Assembly: GCF_018326005.1 (NCBI RefSeq)
Contig: NZ_AP021903.1
Location: 4,949,001 to 5,013,000 of the forward strand
Length of the DNA: 64,000 nucleotides
Origin: Pseudomonas sp. Seg1
GTDB lineage: Bacteria; Pseudomonadota; Gammaproteobacteria; Pseudomonadales; Pseudomonadaceae
Direction of reading: 5' to 3'
This document shows, piece by piece, positions 34,281-43,408 of the stretch. How positions within the stretch are numbered: position 1 is the stretch's first letter; each line of letters starts with the position of its first letter. Position numbers and translations under genes: made by a program. The notes under the pieces were generated by a model, which ran no database searches, had not been told where the DNA came from, and was given only the letters and a program-made list of their open reading frames with translations.

Positions 34281-35489
34281 ATGGCCGAACAAGGTTCGCC
34301 GCGCCGCTTTGCGCGCATAGATCGACTCCCCCCTTACGTTTTCAACATCACCGCCGAGCTGAAGATGGCCGCGCGGCGTCGTGGTGAAGACATCATCGAC
34401 TTGAGCATGGGCAACCCCGATGGGGCCACGCCGCCGCACATTGTCGAAAAACTCGTACAAGTCGCTCAACGCGAAGACACCCACGGTTATTCCACGTCCA
34501 AGGGCATTCCACGCCTGCGCCGGGCGATTTCCAACTGGTACAAGCAACGCTACGAGGTCGACATCGACCCGGAAAGCGAAGCCATCGTCACCATCGGTTC
34601 CAAGGAAGGCCTGGCGCATTTGATGCTGGCGACCCTGGATCAGGGCGATACGGTGCTGGTGCCAAACCCGAGTTATCCGATTCACATTTACGGTGCGGTG
34701 ATTGCCGGCGCGCAGGTGCGTTCGGTGCCGCTGGTGCCCGGTGTAGACTTCTTCGCCGAGCTGGAACGAGCGATTCGCGGCTCGATCCCGAAGCCGAAAA
34801 TGATGATCCTCGGCTTCCCGTCCAACCCCACCGCGCAGTGCGTGGAGCTGGATTTCTTCGAACGGGTGATCGCCCTCGCCAAGCAATACGACGTGCTGGT
34901 GATTCATGATCTGGCCTACGCTGACATCGTCTACGACGGCTGGAAAGCCCCGTCGATCATGCAGGTGCCGGGCGCCAAGGACATCGCGGTGGAATTTTTC
35001 ACCCTGTCCAAGAGCTACAACATGGCCGGCTGGCGCATCGGCTTCATGGTCGGTAATCCGGAACTGGTCAACGCTCTGGCGCGGATCAAGAGCTATCACG
35101 ACTACGGCACCTTCACCCCGCTGCAAGTCGCGGCGATTGCTGCGTTGGAAGGCGATCAACAGTGCGTGCGCGATATCGCCGAGCAATATCGTCAGCGCCG
35201 CAACGTGCTGGTCAAAGGCCTGCATGAGCTGGGTTGGATGGTCGAGAATCCAAAGGCGTCGATGTATGTCTGGGCGAAGATTCCCGAGGCGTATGCGCAT
35301 CTGGGTTCGCTGGAGTTCGCCAAGAAGCTGCTGGCCGAGGCCAAGGTCTGCGTCTCGCCGGGGGTGGGTTTTGGTGAGTATGGCGACGATCACGTGCGTT
35401 TTGCGCTGATCGAAAACCAGGACCGGATTCGTCAGGCCGTGCGCGGGATTCGCGGGATGTTCCGGGCGGATGGCTTAGTTACCAAATAA
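34281..35489 (+). CDS. alaC: Alanine transaminase AlaC
   Basis: A 402-residue PLP-dependent class I aminotransferase, matching AlaC (YfdZ)-type enzymes, which convert pyruvate and glutamate to alanine. Motifs: [67 protein letters not shown] lysine in [18 protein letters not shown], and [18 protein letters not shown]. Length is normal. It is transcribed divergently from the LysE gene and followed by a REPIN and a terminator. Confidence 0.88.
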   Translation: MAEQGSPRRFARIDRLPPYVFNITAELKMAARRRGEDIIDLSMGNPDGATPPHIVEKLVQVAQREDTHGYSTSKGIPRLRRAISNWYKQRYEVDIDPESEAIVTIGSKEGLAHLMLATLDQGDTVLVPNPSYPIHIYGAVIAGAQVRSVPLVPGVDFFAELERAIRGSIPKPKMMILGFPSNPTAQCVELDFFERVIALAKQYDVLVIHDLAYADIVYDGWKAPSIMQVPGAKDIAVEFFTLSKSYNMAGWRIGFMVGNPELVNALARIKSYHDYGTFTPLQVAAIAALEGDQQCVRDIAEQYRQRRNVLVKGLHELGWMVENPKASMYVWAKIPEAYAHLGSLEFAKKLLAEAKVCVSPGVGFGEYGDDHVRFALIENQDRIRQAVRGIRGMFRADGLVTK

Positions 35490-35502
35490 CTGACCCACCT
35501 GG

Positions 35503-35608
35503 GATCGTTCCCACGCTCCGCGTGGGAATGCCTCAATGGACGCTCTGCGTCCGCTTTGGGACGCAGAGCGTCCCGGGCTGCATTCCCACGCAGAGCGTGG
35601 GAACGATC
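35503..35608. repeat. REPIN, CGTTCCCACGCTCCGCGTGG type
   Basis: GATCGTTCCCACGCTCCGCG and its inverted copy flank a second inverted pair (GACGCTCTGCGTC / GACGCAGAGCGTC). Same family as 23318. Confidence 0.8.
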
Positions 35609-35631
35609 CGCAAACCACGAAATCCGCCCAC

Positions 35632-35659
35632 AAAAAAACCGCATCGCTGCGGTTTTTTT
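35632..35659. terminator. Bidirectional terminator between alaC and gntP
   Basis: AAAAAAACCGCATC, loop, GCTGCGGTTTTTTT gives T tracts on both strands, suitable for both alaC and the convergent gluconate permease gene. Confidence 0.88.
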
Positions 35660-35675
35660 GTGCCTGCGAGGTCGG

Positions 35676-37031
35676 TTACACGAACAGCGACAACAGCAGG
35701 ATAAAGCCCAACGCGACGATGGAGAGGATGGTTTCCATCGCGGTCCAGGTCTTGAAGGTTTCAGCGACGGTCATGTTGAAGTACTGCTTCACCAACCAGA
35801 AACCGGCGTCGTTGACGTGGGACAGGATCAGCGAACCGGCACCCGTCGCGAGCACCAGCAGCTCACGGTTGACGCCCGGAATCATCCCCACCACCGGCAC
35901 CACAATGCCTGCACCGGTAATGGTCGCAACGGTCGCCGAACCGGTTGCAATGCGGATCACCGCAGCTACCAGCCAAGCCAACAGAATCGGCGAGATCTGC
36001 GCGCTGACCGCCATGTGGCCGATCACGTCGCCCACGCCGCTGGTAACTAGCATCTGCTTGAAGCCGCCGCCGGCACCGATGATCAGAATGATCGCGGCGG
36101 TCGGCGCCAGGCTCGCGTCGAGCCACTTGAGCATCTGCTGAGAACCGATGCCCTGTTTGTGGCCAAAGGTGTACAGCGACAGCAGCAACGCCAGCAGCAG
36201 TGCCGAGATCGGGTGACCGATCATGTCCATCCAGGTGCGGAAGAAATGACCGTCCGGCAGCGCCACGTCAGCAAAGGTTTTCAGCAGCATCAGGAACACC
36301 GGCAGCAGCACGGTGATCAGGGTGATGCTGAAGCTCGGCAGTTTCGCCGAGTCATCGTTTTCACGGGCCAGTTGATCGACCAGTTCCTGGTTCGGATGAC
36401 CGGGAATGTGCTTGGCGATGAACGTACCGAAGATCGGACCGGCGATAATTGCCGTCGGCAGCGCGACGATCAGACCGTACAGAATGGTCTTGCCGATGTC
36501 GGCGCCGAACACGCCGATGGCCAGCAGCGGGCCCGGGTGCGGTGGCACCAGACCGTGCACGGCAGACAGACCGGCGAGCAGCGGGATACCGATCTTGATG
36601 ATCGACACACCGGTGCGGCGCGCGACGATGAACACCAGCGGAATCAGCAGGACAAAGCCGATTTCGAAGAACAACGGAATGCCCACCAGAAACGCGGCGA
36701 ACATCATCGCCCACTGGACTTTGTCTTTACCGAACGCGCGAATCAGGGTCTGCGCGATCTGATCGGCACCGCCAGACTCAGCCATCATTTTGCCGAGCAT
36801 GGTGCCCAGCGCGAGGATGATGCCGACGAAACCGAGCACGCCACCGAAGCCGTCCTGGAACGCCTTGATGATCGTGCCGATCGGCATGCCGGACGTCAGG
36901 CCGAGGAACGCGGCCGCGATGGTCAGGGAGATAAATGGATGAATCTTGAACTTGGTGATCAGGATGATAAGTCCGATCACCGTCACTACTGCATCGAGCA
37001 GCAGGTAGGCGTCGTGGGACATGCCAAACAT
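35676..37031 (-). CDS. gntP: Gluconate permease (GntP family)
   Basis: A 451-residue membrane permease of the GntP type, taking up gluconate by proton symport. Twelve or more hydrophobic segments; characteristic GLTSGMPIGTIIKAFQDGFG, GLVPPHPGPLLAIGVFGADI, and AAVIRIATGSATVATITGAG. It lies downstream of gntK with about 80 bases between, and a GntR-like operator sits in that gap. Together with gntK and gntR it forms a complete gluconate module. Confidence 0.9.
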   Translation of the reverse strand: MFGMSHDAYLLLDAVVTVIGLIILITKFKIHPFISLTIAAAFLGLTSGMPIGTIIKAFQDGFGGVLGFVGIILALGTMLGKMMAESGGADQIAQTLIRAFGKDKVQWAMMFAAFLVGIPLFFEIGFVLLIPLVFIVARRTGVSIIKIGIPLLAGLSAVHGLVPPHPGPLLAIGVFGADIGKTILYGLIVALPTAIIAGPIFGTFIAKHIPGHPNQELVDQLARENDDSAKLPSFSITLITVLLPVFLMLLKTFADVALPDGHFFRTWMDMIGHPISALLLALLLSLYTFGHKQGIGSQQMLKWLDASLAPTAAIILIIGAGGGFKQMLVTSGVGDVIGHMAVSAQISPILLAWLVAAVIRIATGSATVATITGAGIVVPVVGMIPGVNRELLVLATGAGSLILSHVNDAGFWLVKQYFNMTVAETFKTWTAMETILSIVALGFILLLSLFV

Positions 37032-37091
37032 TGGGGGTGTCTCCTGGCTTGTTGTTGTTATTAAAGCGGGTTAAACAGAATTCGTGAGGAC

Positions 37092-37105
37092 AGCGCTAGC
37101 TCTTT
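37092..37105 (-). promoter_or_regulatory. GntR-like operator between gntK and gntP, degenerate
   Basis: AGCGCTAGCTCTTT keeps the AGCGCTA core of the other two sites but departs from them in the flank. It lies about 60 bases upstream of the gntP start. Confidence 0.4.
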
Positions 37106-37113
37106 CAACACAC

Positions 37114-37647
37114 TCATACCGCCTGCTTCAAACCGTGGGCCTGCCACCAGACATGAGCCTGGGACGCCAGTTCTTCAACGCTGTGGATCGAGGCATTCAA
37201 CGCCAGGGTCAACGGCTCGCCTTTAGGCGATTCGAGGGTGGCGAACTGGCTTTCGATCAACGTGGCCGGCATGAAGTGGCCCGGACGATGGGACACGCGG
37301 TCGGCCGCGACTTCAGGGGTCAGCTCAAGAAACACGAAGCCCAGGCCCGGCAAGGCGCTGCGCAACACTTCGCGATAACTGTGTTTAAGGGCCGAGCAGG
37401 TCAGCACCGGGTGTTCGCCCAGCGCATCGACGCGACGCAGTTCATCGCACAGGCTGTCGAGCCAGCCGGCACGGTCGTCGTCGTTCAGGGGGATCCCCGC
37501 GCTCATCTTTTCGATGTTCGCGGCCGGATGGAAAGTATCGCCTTCAATGGCAGTGGCGCCGCTCAATTGGCACAGGGCCTCGCTGACGCACGTCTTGCCG
37601 CAACCGGCAACGCCCATGATGACCAGGGCGGTGATGGGATGACTCAT
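37114..37647 (-). CDS. gntK: Gluconokinase
   Basis: A 177-residue kinase that phosphorylates gluconate to 6-phosphogluconate. The P-loop GVAGCGKTCVSEAL (residues 12-25), EGDTFHPAANIEKMSAGIPL and DDRAGWLDSLCDELRR match thermoresistant GntK enzymes. ATG 37647 begins MSHPITALVIMG. It is the first gene of the gntK-gntP pair and divergent from gntR. Confidence 0.92.
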   Translation of the reverse strand: MSHPITALVIMGVAGCGKTCVSEALCQLSGATAIEGDTFHPAANIEKMSAGIPLNDDDRAGWLDSLCDELRRVDALGEHPVLTCSALKHSYREVLRSALPGLGFVFLELTPEVAADRVSHRPGHFMPATLIESQFATLESPKGEPLTLALNASIHSVEELASQAHVWWQAHGLKQAV

Positions 37648-37668
37648 ATAACACCTCAGCGCGCAGAC

Positions 37669-37682
37669 AGCGCTACCTTTGC
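37669..37682 (-). promoter_or_regulatory. GntR-like operator upstream of gntK
   Basis: On the minus strand the sequence reads GCAAAGGTAGCGCT, one mismatch from the AC-N-AAG-N-TAGCGCT form I recall for Pseudomonas GntR. It sits about 20 bases upstream of the gntK ATG. Confidence 0.65.
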
Positions 37683-37821
37683 TAGCTATGACTCTAGTGC
37701 ACAGGCAGAAGTTGCCGACGCCTTCTTGTCGTTTTTTTGGGTTGCAGCAGGTTTTGTTCCCAGCGCCAAAAAGCGAAGATCAGGCAGGACCTCGCTTACG
37801 CATTTACAGCTGCATCAGGAC

Positions 37822-37835
37822 AGCGCTACCTTAGT
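37822..37835 (-). promoter_or_regulatory. GntR-like operator upstream of gntR
   Basis: On the minus strand ACTAAGGTAGCGCT fits AC-N-AAG-N-TAGCGCT exactly. It lies 30 bases upstream of the gntR start, fitting autoregulation. Confidence 0.7.
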
Positions 37836-37864
37836 GCCTTGATTTTTGTTTGGCAAGCCGCCCG

Positions 37865-38896
37865 ATGACCACCCCTAAAAACGATAAAAATACCCGCACC
37901 ACCGGCCGTCCCACCCTGAATGAAGTTGCCCGTTTGGCCGGCGTCAGCCCGATTACCGCCTCGCGCGCCTTGCGCGGGGTCAGCACCGTGGCCACTGAAC
38001 TTGTGGAGAAAGTGCAAAAAGCCGCCAGTGAACTCAACTACGTGGTCAACCCCGCCGCCCGCGCTTTGGCCTCGGCGCAGAGCCATTCGGTGGTGGTTCT
38101 GGTGCCCTCGTTATCCAACCTCTTGTTCATCGATACGCTGGAAGCCATCCATCGGGTGTTGACGCCCAAGGGCTTCGAAGTGCTGATCGGCAACTTCCAC
38201 TACTCGCGCGATGAAGAAGAAAACCTGTTGCGCAACTACATGGCTTATCAGCCACGCGGCTTTCTGCTGACCGGGTTTGATCGCACCGAAAGTTCGCGAC
38301 GAATGCTCGAGGCCAGCAATATTCCCTGCGTCTACATGATGGAACTGGACAGTGCGGCAGGGGTGAATTGCGTGGGATTCTCGCAACTCAGTGCCGGTGA
38401 AACCGCGGCCGAGCATTTGCTTTCTCGCGGGCGCAAGCGTCTGGCTTATATAGGCGCACAACTCGATCAGCGCACATTGCTGCGCGGCGAAGGTTTCCGC
38501 AAAGCCCTGCAGAAGGCCGGCAAGTACGACCCGGATCTGGAAGTGCTGACACCGCGCTCCTCTTCAGTTGGTTTAGGCGGTGAGTTGTTCCTGCAATTGC
38601 TCGCGGCGCATCCGGATGTCGATGCGATCTTCTTTGGTAACGACGACCTGGCGCAGGGCGCACTGCTCGAAGCGCTGCGTATCGGGATCAAGATTCCCGA
38701 GCAAGTGGCGATTCTCGGCTTCAACGATCTGCCGATGTCCGAGCACATGGTGCCGCGCCTGAGCAGCATCAACACCCCGCGCGAGGCGATCGGCCGGCGC
38801 GCAGCCGAGCAGATGCTGACATTGATGGCCGGCAACAGCGTGGCGCGGCCGGTGGAAGACATGGGCTTCGAACTGAAAATCCGCGAAAGCACCTGA
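37865..38896 (+). CDS. gntR: LacI-family gluconate repressor GntR
   Basis: A 343-residue LacI-type repressor: helix-turn-helix and hinge at about residues 15-70 (PTLNEVARLAGVSPITASRA, then LNYVVNPAARALASAQS), followed by a periplasmic-binding-like effector domain (FFGNDDLAQGALLEALRIGI, ILGFNDLPMSEHMVPRLSSI). The gntK/gntP context and the flanking operator sites identify it as GntR. ATG 37865 was chosen over an upstream TTG. The inducer is likely gluconate or 6-phosphogluconate. Confidence 0.9.
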   Translation: MTTPKNDKNTRTTGRPTLNEVARLAGVSPITASRALRGVSTVATELVEKVQKAASELNYVVNPAARALASAQSHSVVVLVPSLSNLLFIDTLEAIHRVLTPKGFEVLIGNFHYSRDEEENLLRNYMAYQPRGFLLTGFDRTESSRRMLEASNIPCVYMMELDSAAGVNCVGFSQLSAGETAAEHLLSRGRKRLAYIGAQLDQRTLLRGEGFRKALQKAGKYDPDLEVLTPRSSSVGLGGELFLQLLAAHPDVDAIFFGNDDLAQGALLEALRIGIKIPEQVAILGFNDLPMSEHMVPRLSSINTPREAIGRRAAEQMLTLMAGNSVARPVEDMGFELKIREST

Positions 38897-38943
38897 CCCC
38901 ACATTTTTTGTGGCACTCACAAACCCAGGGGGCAATCGCAATC

Positions 38944-39034
38944 CCTGTGGGAGCTGGCTTGCCAGCGATGGCGTCAGGTCAGTCGATAAATGGTTGGCTG
39001 ACACGACGCTATCGCTGGCAAGCCAGCTCCCACA
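38944..39034. repeat. REPIN, GGCTTGCC type
   Basis: CCTGTGGGAGCTGGCTTGCC and its inverted copy flank a variable centre between convergent gntR and the LysR gene. Confidence 0.8.
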
Positions 39035-39051
39035 TTGGATATTCACTGTTT

Positions 39052-39924
39052 CTAATGGCTGAGTAATTCAACCAGTGCCAATGCGCCCTTCTGGAGCGGC
39101 TGGCTCTTGAGCCATACGGCATGCACCGGCAGCACCAGGCCGTTTTCGATGTTGCGAAAATTCAGCCGTTTCAAGCGGCCGCTGTCCAGCCACGGCTGCA
39201 CCACCGACAGTGGGAAGTTGCCCCAGCCCAATCCCGCCTCGACCATTTCCATCGCCGTCTCAAGGCTGTCGGTGCGCCAGTGCGATTGCGCCACCAGCGG
39301 CCGTGTATCGCTGATCGGCAAATCACGGCTGGCGACGAAGATCTGCCGGACGTGCACCAGATCCTCCAAAAACAAACCCTTCCCCTGCAACAACGGACTG
39401 TCCGCCGCCAGTGTGGCGATCATTCGCTCGCTGCCGACAAACTGAAACTGCTCCAGCACGTTCACGCTCAACCCGGCAAACGCCAGGCACACGCTGACAC
39501 GGCCACTGTGCAGCATCGCCAGCACGTCATCCTGCGGTGCAGTCAGCACTTCGATGTCGAGCAGCGGATGGCGCTCGGTCATCACCTTGATCGCCGCCAG
39601 CAAGCGCCGACGGTCGATGTCCGCCACCACACCGATCGACAGCTTGCTCTCCAGGCCCAACGACAACTCCACCGCGTGCACCCGCAATTGCTTGAGTTGC
39701 TCGGCGATCAGCCGCGCATGCGGCACCAATGACAATGCCATCGCCGTCGGCTGCGGTTCGCGGTGGCTACGGTCGAACAACGGATAACCGAGTTCCGCCT
39801 CAAGATTGCCGATGCCCATGCTCACTGCCGACGGGACTTTGCCCAGCGCACGGGCAGCGGCGGAAAACGAGCCGCGCTCTATCACCGCGAGGAACAGTTC
39901 GATGCTGTCGCTGTTGAAATTCAC
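39052..39924 (-). CDS. LysR-family regulator of the second PACE gene
   Basis: A LysR protein of about 290 residues (DSIELFLAVIERGSFSAAAR, LGKVPSAVSMGIGNLEAELG) with a normal effector domain. GTG 39924 is preferred because AGGTGG lies upstream; a GTG three codons earlier is possible. It is divergent from a PACE exporter gene, repeating the module at 27193-28574. Confidence 0.86.
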   Translation of the reverse strand: MNFNSDSIELFLAVIERGSFSAAARALGKVPSAVSMGIGNLEAELGYPLFDRSHREPQPTAMALSLVPHARLIAEQLKQLRVHAVELSLGLESKLSIGVVADIDRRRLLAAIKVMTERHPLLDIEVLTAPQDDVLAMLHSGRVSVCLAFAGLSVNVLEQFQFVGSERMIATLAADSPLLQGKGLFLEDLVHVRQIFVASRDLPISDTRPLVAQSHWRTDSLETAMEMVEAGLGWGNFPLSVVQPWLDSGRLKRLNFRNIENGLVLPVHAVWLKSQPLQKGALALVELLSH

Positions 39925-40046
39925 GCCTACCACCTATCAATAAAACTGAAAGCTACTGACTTTTTCTGTCAGCACTATTGAAGCTATCTTTCGTCGCCTG
40001 CGCCAGCCCCGCTGGCCAATGAATTTGAAGAAAGAGGCAAACCCCC

Positions 40047-40487
40047 ATGCAAGGCGTCAAACGCAAACTGGTCTACGTGTCGCTCTACGAAGTGATCGGC
40101 ATGACCTTCTCCGCCCTCGGCCTGGCGTTGTTGTCCGGGACGTCACCGGGCAGCACCGGGCCATTGGCGGTGATCATCACCACCATCGCCGTGACCTGGA
40201 ATTTCATTTACACCTCGCTGTTCGAGCACTGGGAAAGCCGTCAACCGTCGCGCACCCGCACAGTGAAACGGCGGATTGCCCACGCCATCGGGTTTCAACT
40301 GACGCTGATCGTGTTCCTCATTCCGTTGATCGCCTGGTGGATGAACATCAGTCTGGTGCAGGCATTTCTGTTGGATCTGGCGCTGATCATCTTCATTCCT
40401 TGCTACACGTTTGCCTTCAACTGGCTGTTTGATCGAGTGTTCGGCTTGCCAGCCTCAGCGCTACCGGATTCGACCGCTGCGGCATAA
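40047..40487 (+). CDS. PACE-family efflux transporter, second copy
   Basis: A 146-residue four-helix protein with tandem BTP repeats: KRKLVYVSLYEVIGMTFSAL, then WNFIYTSLFEHWESRQ, and KRRIAHAIGFQLTLIVFLIP with YTFAFNWLFDRVFGLP. It is paralogous to the PACE gene at 27193 but clearly diverged, so the two are likely distinct in substrate range. AAAGAGG lies upstream of the ATG. It is next to and divergent from its LysR partner. Confidence 0.87.
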   Translation: MQGVKRKLVYVSLYEVIGMTFSALGLALLSGTSPGSTGPLAVIITTIAVTWNFIYTSLFEHWESRQPSRTRTVKRRIAHAIGFQLTLIVFLIPLIAWWMNISLVQAFLLDLALIIFIPCYTFAFNWLFDRVFGLPASALPDSTAAA

Positions 40488-40600
40488 ATCGTTAATTCGT
40501 AAACAGATATTGCGAGAAATCAGCGGTTTATCCGGATAAACCGCCGATATTCACAATCCATGAACTCCGATAGCAGGCTAAGCTTTTCCATCAATAAAAA

Positions 40601-42037
40601 ATGGATCAGCCCATGACTGCTCACGCCCCCGCCGCCGCGCAAAGCGACGGCATCGACCCGATTCGCGCCGCCCAGGTGTCCGCCCGCATCGACCGCCTCC
40701 CGGCTGTCGCGACGATCTGGCGACTGGTGGCGCTGCTGTCGATCGGTGGATTTTTCGAACTCTACGACCTGTTCCAGACCGCCTATATCAGCCCCGGTCT
40801 GATCCGCGACGGCATCTTCGCCACCGGCAATCAGGGTGTGTTCGGTTTCTCCGATCAGGCAGCTTTTGCCTCGGCGACCTTCCTAGGCCTGTTCCTCGGC
40901 GCCAGTCTGCTCAGCCCGTTGGCGGATCGCTTTGGCCGCCGCGCCATCTTTACCTTCGCGCTGGTCTGGTACACGGTCGCAACGGTGCTGATGGGCATTC
41001 AGAGTTCGGCATTGGGGATCATCTGCATGCGTTTTCTGGTGGGCATCGGTCTGGGCATCGAACTGGTGACCATCGACGCCTACCTCTCGGAACTGGTGCC
41101 CAAGCGCATGCGCAGCTCGGCGTTTGCCTTCGCGTTTTTCGTGCAGTTCCTGTCGGTACCGGCGGTGGCGTTGATGTCGTGGTGGCTGGTACCGCAGGCG
41201 CCGTTCGGCGTCAGTGGCTGGCGCTGGGTGGTGTTGGCCAGCGCGGTGTTTGCGCTGTTCATCTGGTGGTTGCGCAAGCGTCTGCCGGAGTCGCCGCGCT
41301 GGCTCGCTCAGCATGGCCGTTTCGATGAGGCCAATCGGATTCTCGACGGCATTGAAGCTCGTTGCGAGAAAGATCACGGTAAACCGCTGGATGCCCCCGA
41401 GGCCGTCCCCGTGGACGTTGAAGGCAAGGGCCGTTTCGCCGACATCTGGCAGCCGCCCTATCGCCGGCGAGCGCTGATGCTGATCGTCTTCCACATCTTC
41501 CAGGCCATCGGTTTCTTCGGCTTCGGCAACTGGCTGCCGGCGCTGCTTTCCGGCCAGGGCGTCAGCGTTACTCACAGCCTGATGTACGCCTTCATCATCA
41601 CTCTCGCCTACCCGCTCGGGCCGTTGCTGTTCGTGAAGTTCGCCAACCGTTTCGAGAACAAATGGCAGATTGTCGGCTCGGCCCTTGGCGCCATGACCTT
41701 CGGTACTTTGTTTGCCCTGCAGACCAGTGCGTTCGGACTGATCTTCTGTGGGGTGATGATCACCTTCTGCAACGCCTGGCTGAGCTTCAGTTATCACTCC
41801 TACCAGAGCGAATTGTTCCCGACCAATATCCGCGCCCGGGCGGTGGGTTTCTGCTATTCGTTCAGTCGCTTGTCGACGGTATTCAGCAGTCTGTTGATCG
41901 GCCTGTTTCTCGACAATTTCGGTACGCCCGGGGTGTTGGCGTTCATTGTCAGCAGCATGTTGATCGTGATGCTGACCATCGGCTACTTCGGCCCGCGCAC
42001 GCGCAATCTGGCGCTGGAGAACATTGCCCATCGCTGA
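40601..42037 (+). CDS. MFS transporter (sugar-porter-like)
   Basis: A 478-residue major facilitator with 12 predicted spans. The first-half motif between helices 2 and 3 (GASLLSPLADRFGRRAIFTF) is intact, as are RFLVGIGLGIELVTIDAYLS and a second-half LFPTNIRARAVGFCYSFSR. This pattern fits the aromatic-acid/sugar porter branches; substrate not predictable. ATG 40601 starts MDQPMTAH, with an alternative ATG 12 bases on. It follows the PACE gene with a 113-base gap, so cotranscription is doubtful. Confidence 0.85.
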   Translation: MDQPMTAHAPAAAQSDGIDPIRAAQVSARIDRLPAVATIWRLVALLSIGGFFELYDLFQTAYISPGLIRDGIFATGNQGVFGFSDQAAFASATFLGLFLGASLLSPLADRFGRRAIFTFALVWYTVATVLMGIQSSALGIICMRFLVGIGLGIELVTIDAYLSELVPKRMRSSAFAFAFFVQFLSVPAVALMSWWLVPQAPFGVSGWRWVVLASAVFALFIWWLRKRLPESPRWLAQHGRFDEANRILDGIEARCEKDHGKPLDAPEAVPVDVEGKGRFADIWQPPYRRRALMLIVFHIFQAIGFFGFGNWLPALLSGQGVSVTHSLMYAFIITLAYPLGPLLFVKFANRFENKWQIVGSALGAMTFGTLFALQTSAFGLIFCGVMITFCNAWLSFSYHSYQSELFPTNIRARAVGFCYSFSRLSTVFSSLLIGLFLDNFGTPGVLAFIVSSMLIVMLTIGYFGPRTRNLALENIAHR

Positions 42038-42143
42038 GGACCGGCGGTCATCTTCTGCCGTCTATCGGCAACGGCTGACCGCTTTTCATCGCCGGCTTGT
42101 TGACCAACCTTTTGAAATACAAGCACTTGCGGGACGGGCACGT

Positions 42144-42173
42144 TAATTGCTGCTGTACGGCAGTCAGCAATTA
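42144..42173. promoter_or_regulatory. Dyad upstream of an unknown gene
   Basis: TAATTGCTG and CAGCAATTA are exact inverted arms 12 bases apart, with CTG/CAG extending the stem inward. The dyad ends 18 bases before the ATG at 42192 and could be an operator or an mRNA hairpin near the ribosome binding site. Confidence 0.4.
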
Positions 42174-42191
42174 CCTACAGGTCAATTCATC

Positions 42192-42749
42192 ATGTTGGTC
42201 AGTGCCAAACATCAGCAAATCATCCATCTGCCCAAGCAGTTGAATGACGACGCCACCTCCACCGCCGCAGCCGGTCTGCAGGGCGGCCTGCACGGTGCCA
42301 TGCTGCAGACGTTGCAGAACCAGACTCAGGCGCAAGCCACCGACGCGACCGACAAGGTCCAGGATTCGGCTACGCAGATCGCTACTCAGCAAGTTGCCGA
42401 GGCGACGCGCATCAGCGACAACGTCGACGAAGCGTTCGCCAAGACCCGCGTCAACCTGCAAGCCACCGATATCTCCGACGCGACCAAAGCCACTCCTTCG
42501 GCTACCGACGAGTTCAAGGACTACATGAGCAAGTCGCCGGAACAGCGTCTGCGCGACAACATCCTCCGGGATCTGGGCATTACCGAAGAAGACATCCAGA
42601 ACATGCCGCCAGAGAAACAACTGGCAATCGGCAAGGAGATCGCCGAGCGCATGCAGGACAAGATGAAGTTGGCGCAGTCCGAGAAAGAAAACGTCAATGA
42701 CGTGAAGGACAGCGACAAGTTGGCGGACAAGTTTCTCGCCGCGCTTTGA
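42192..42749 (+). CDS. Unknown helical protein
   Basis: A 185-residue protein, rich in Ala, Gln, Thr and Asp and predicted largely helical. The middle (TQAQATDATDKVQDSATQIA, ATQQVAEATRISDNVDEAFA) resembles a low-complexity coiled coil, and the C-terminus (SPEQRLRDNILRDLGITEED, then IGKEIAERMQDKMKLAQSEK) is a more ordered helical domain. No family is recognised and there is no signal peptide or membrane segment. A terminator follows, so it is a single-gene unit. Confidence 0.7.
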   Translation: MLVSAKHQQIIHLPKQLNDDATSTAAAGLQGGLHGAMLQTLQNQTQAQATDATDKVQDSATQIATQQVAEATRISDNVDEAFAKTRVNLQATDISDATKATPSATDEFKDYMSKSPEQRLRDNILRDLGITEEDIQNMPPEKQLAIGKEIAERMQDKMKLAQSEKENVNDVKDSDKLADKFLAAL

Positions 42750-42765
42750 TCGCTACGTGTTTGAT

Positions 42766-42794
42766 AAAAAAGTCCTGAAAGGGACTTTTTTTAT
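42766..42794 (+). terminator. Terminator after 42192-42749
   Basis: AAAAAGTCC, loop TGAAA, GGACTTTTTTTAT forms a short hairpin with a long T run. Confidence 0.85.
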
Positions 42795-42935
42795 TTTCAG
42801 CAGGTAGACCACTCGTCGCATAAACCCCGCCACCTGTAATTTCTGACAGTAGACGCTCTGGGTGAACCGAGTAAACATCGACCTGCCATCCGGCTGGGGG
42901 CAATGCCCTCGATTAACAGACAAGGAAGACAGGTC

Positions 42936-43358
42936 ATGAGCGAAAAAACCAAAGCCAGTGGGCGCTTCAATTTGAGAGCGCGAGAAAACGGTGGCGAAGA
43001 GATTGTGGTGCCAACCAAGATACATAGCGTGGAATTATCTTCGAACTCTCTGACACTGCGAGGATGGAACTACGATGATCCCAGCGAGTTGCCTTGGGGT
43101 TGCCGGATTGACATACGCGGTCCAATCAAGGTTGGTAAATATGCTATGGAACCGGGCCACTCGTTTTATAACCCAAGAAACACAGCTGAATCCTGGATGG
43201 CTACGGAAGGCGAATTTACGTTAGACGAAGTGGATTTCGAAAAAACCTTCATTAAAGGCAGCTTCCGGTTCACCGCCGTACCTACTGAAAGCCCTGGGTT
43301 GCGTGGAGATATCCACGGGACTTTTTCACTGCAGGAATACACTAAGCCTGTTGTTTAA
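42936..43358 (+). CDS. Unknown beta-rich protein
   Basis: A 140-residue soluble protein starting MSEKTKASGRFNLRARENGG, with alternating short polar strands (SVELSSNSLTLRGWNYDD, RIDIRGPIKVGKYAMEPGHS) and an acidic strand ahead of FIKGSFRFTA. No family is recognised. AAGGAAGACAGG precedes the ATG; a longer frame from 42903 is unlikely. It is somewhat more AT-rich than its neighbours, which may mean recent acquisition. A hairpin follows the stop. Confidence 0.65.
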   Translation: MSEKTKASGRFNLRARENGGEEIVVPTKIHSVELSSNSLTLRGWNYDDPSELPWGCRIDIRGPIKVGKYAMEPGHSFYNPRNTAESWMATEGEFTLDEVDFEKTFIKGSFRFTAVPTESPGLRGDIHGTFSLQEYTKPVV

Positions 43359-43368
43359 ATTGTCAGCC

Positions 43369-43396
43369 CACAGCCCCGCGCATTGGCGGGGCTGTG
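43369..43396. terminator. Hairpin between convergent genes
   Basis: CACAGCCCCGC and GCGGGGCTGTG form an 11-bp GC-rich stem with a 6-base loop, between 42936-43358 and the convergent chemoreceptor gene. No long T run, so a bidirectional terminator is likely but not certain. Confidence 0.7.
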
Positions 43397-43408
43397 CTTA
43401 TACCTTCA

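Noticed and set aside
35556..37064. Several long frames opposite gntP
   Set aside because: Composition is that of antisense of a membrane protein gene; no motifs.
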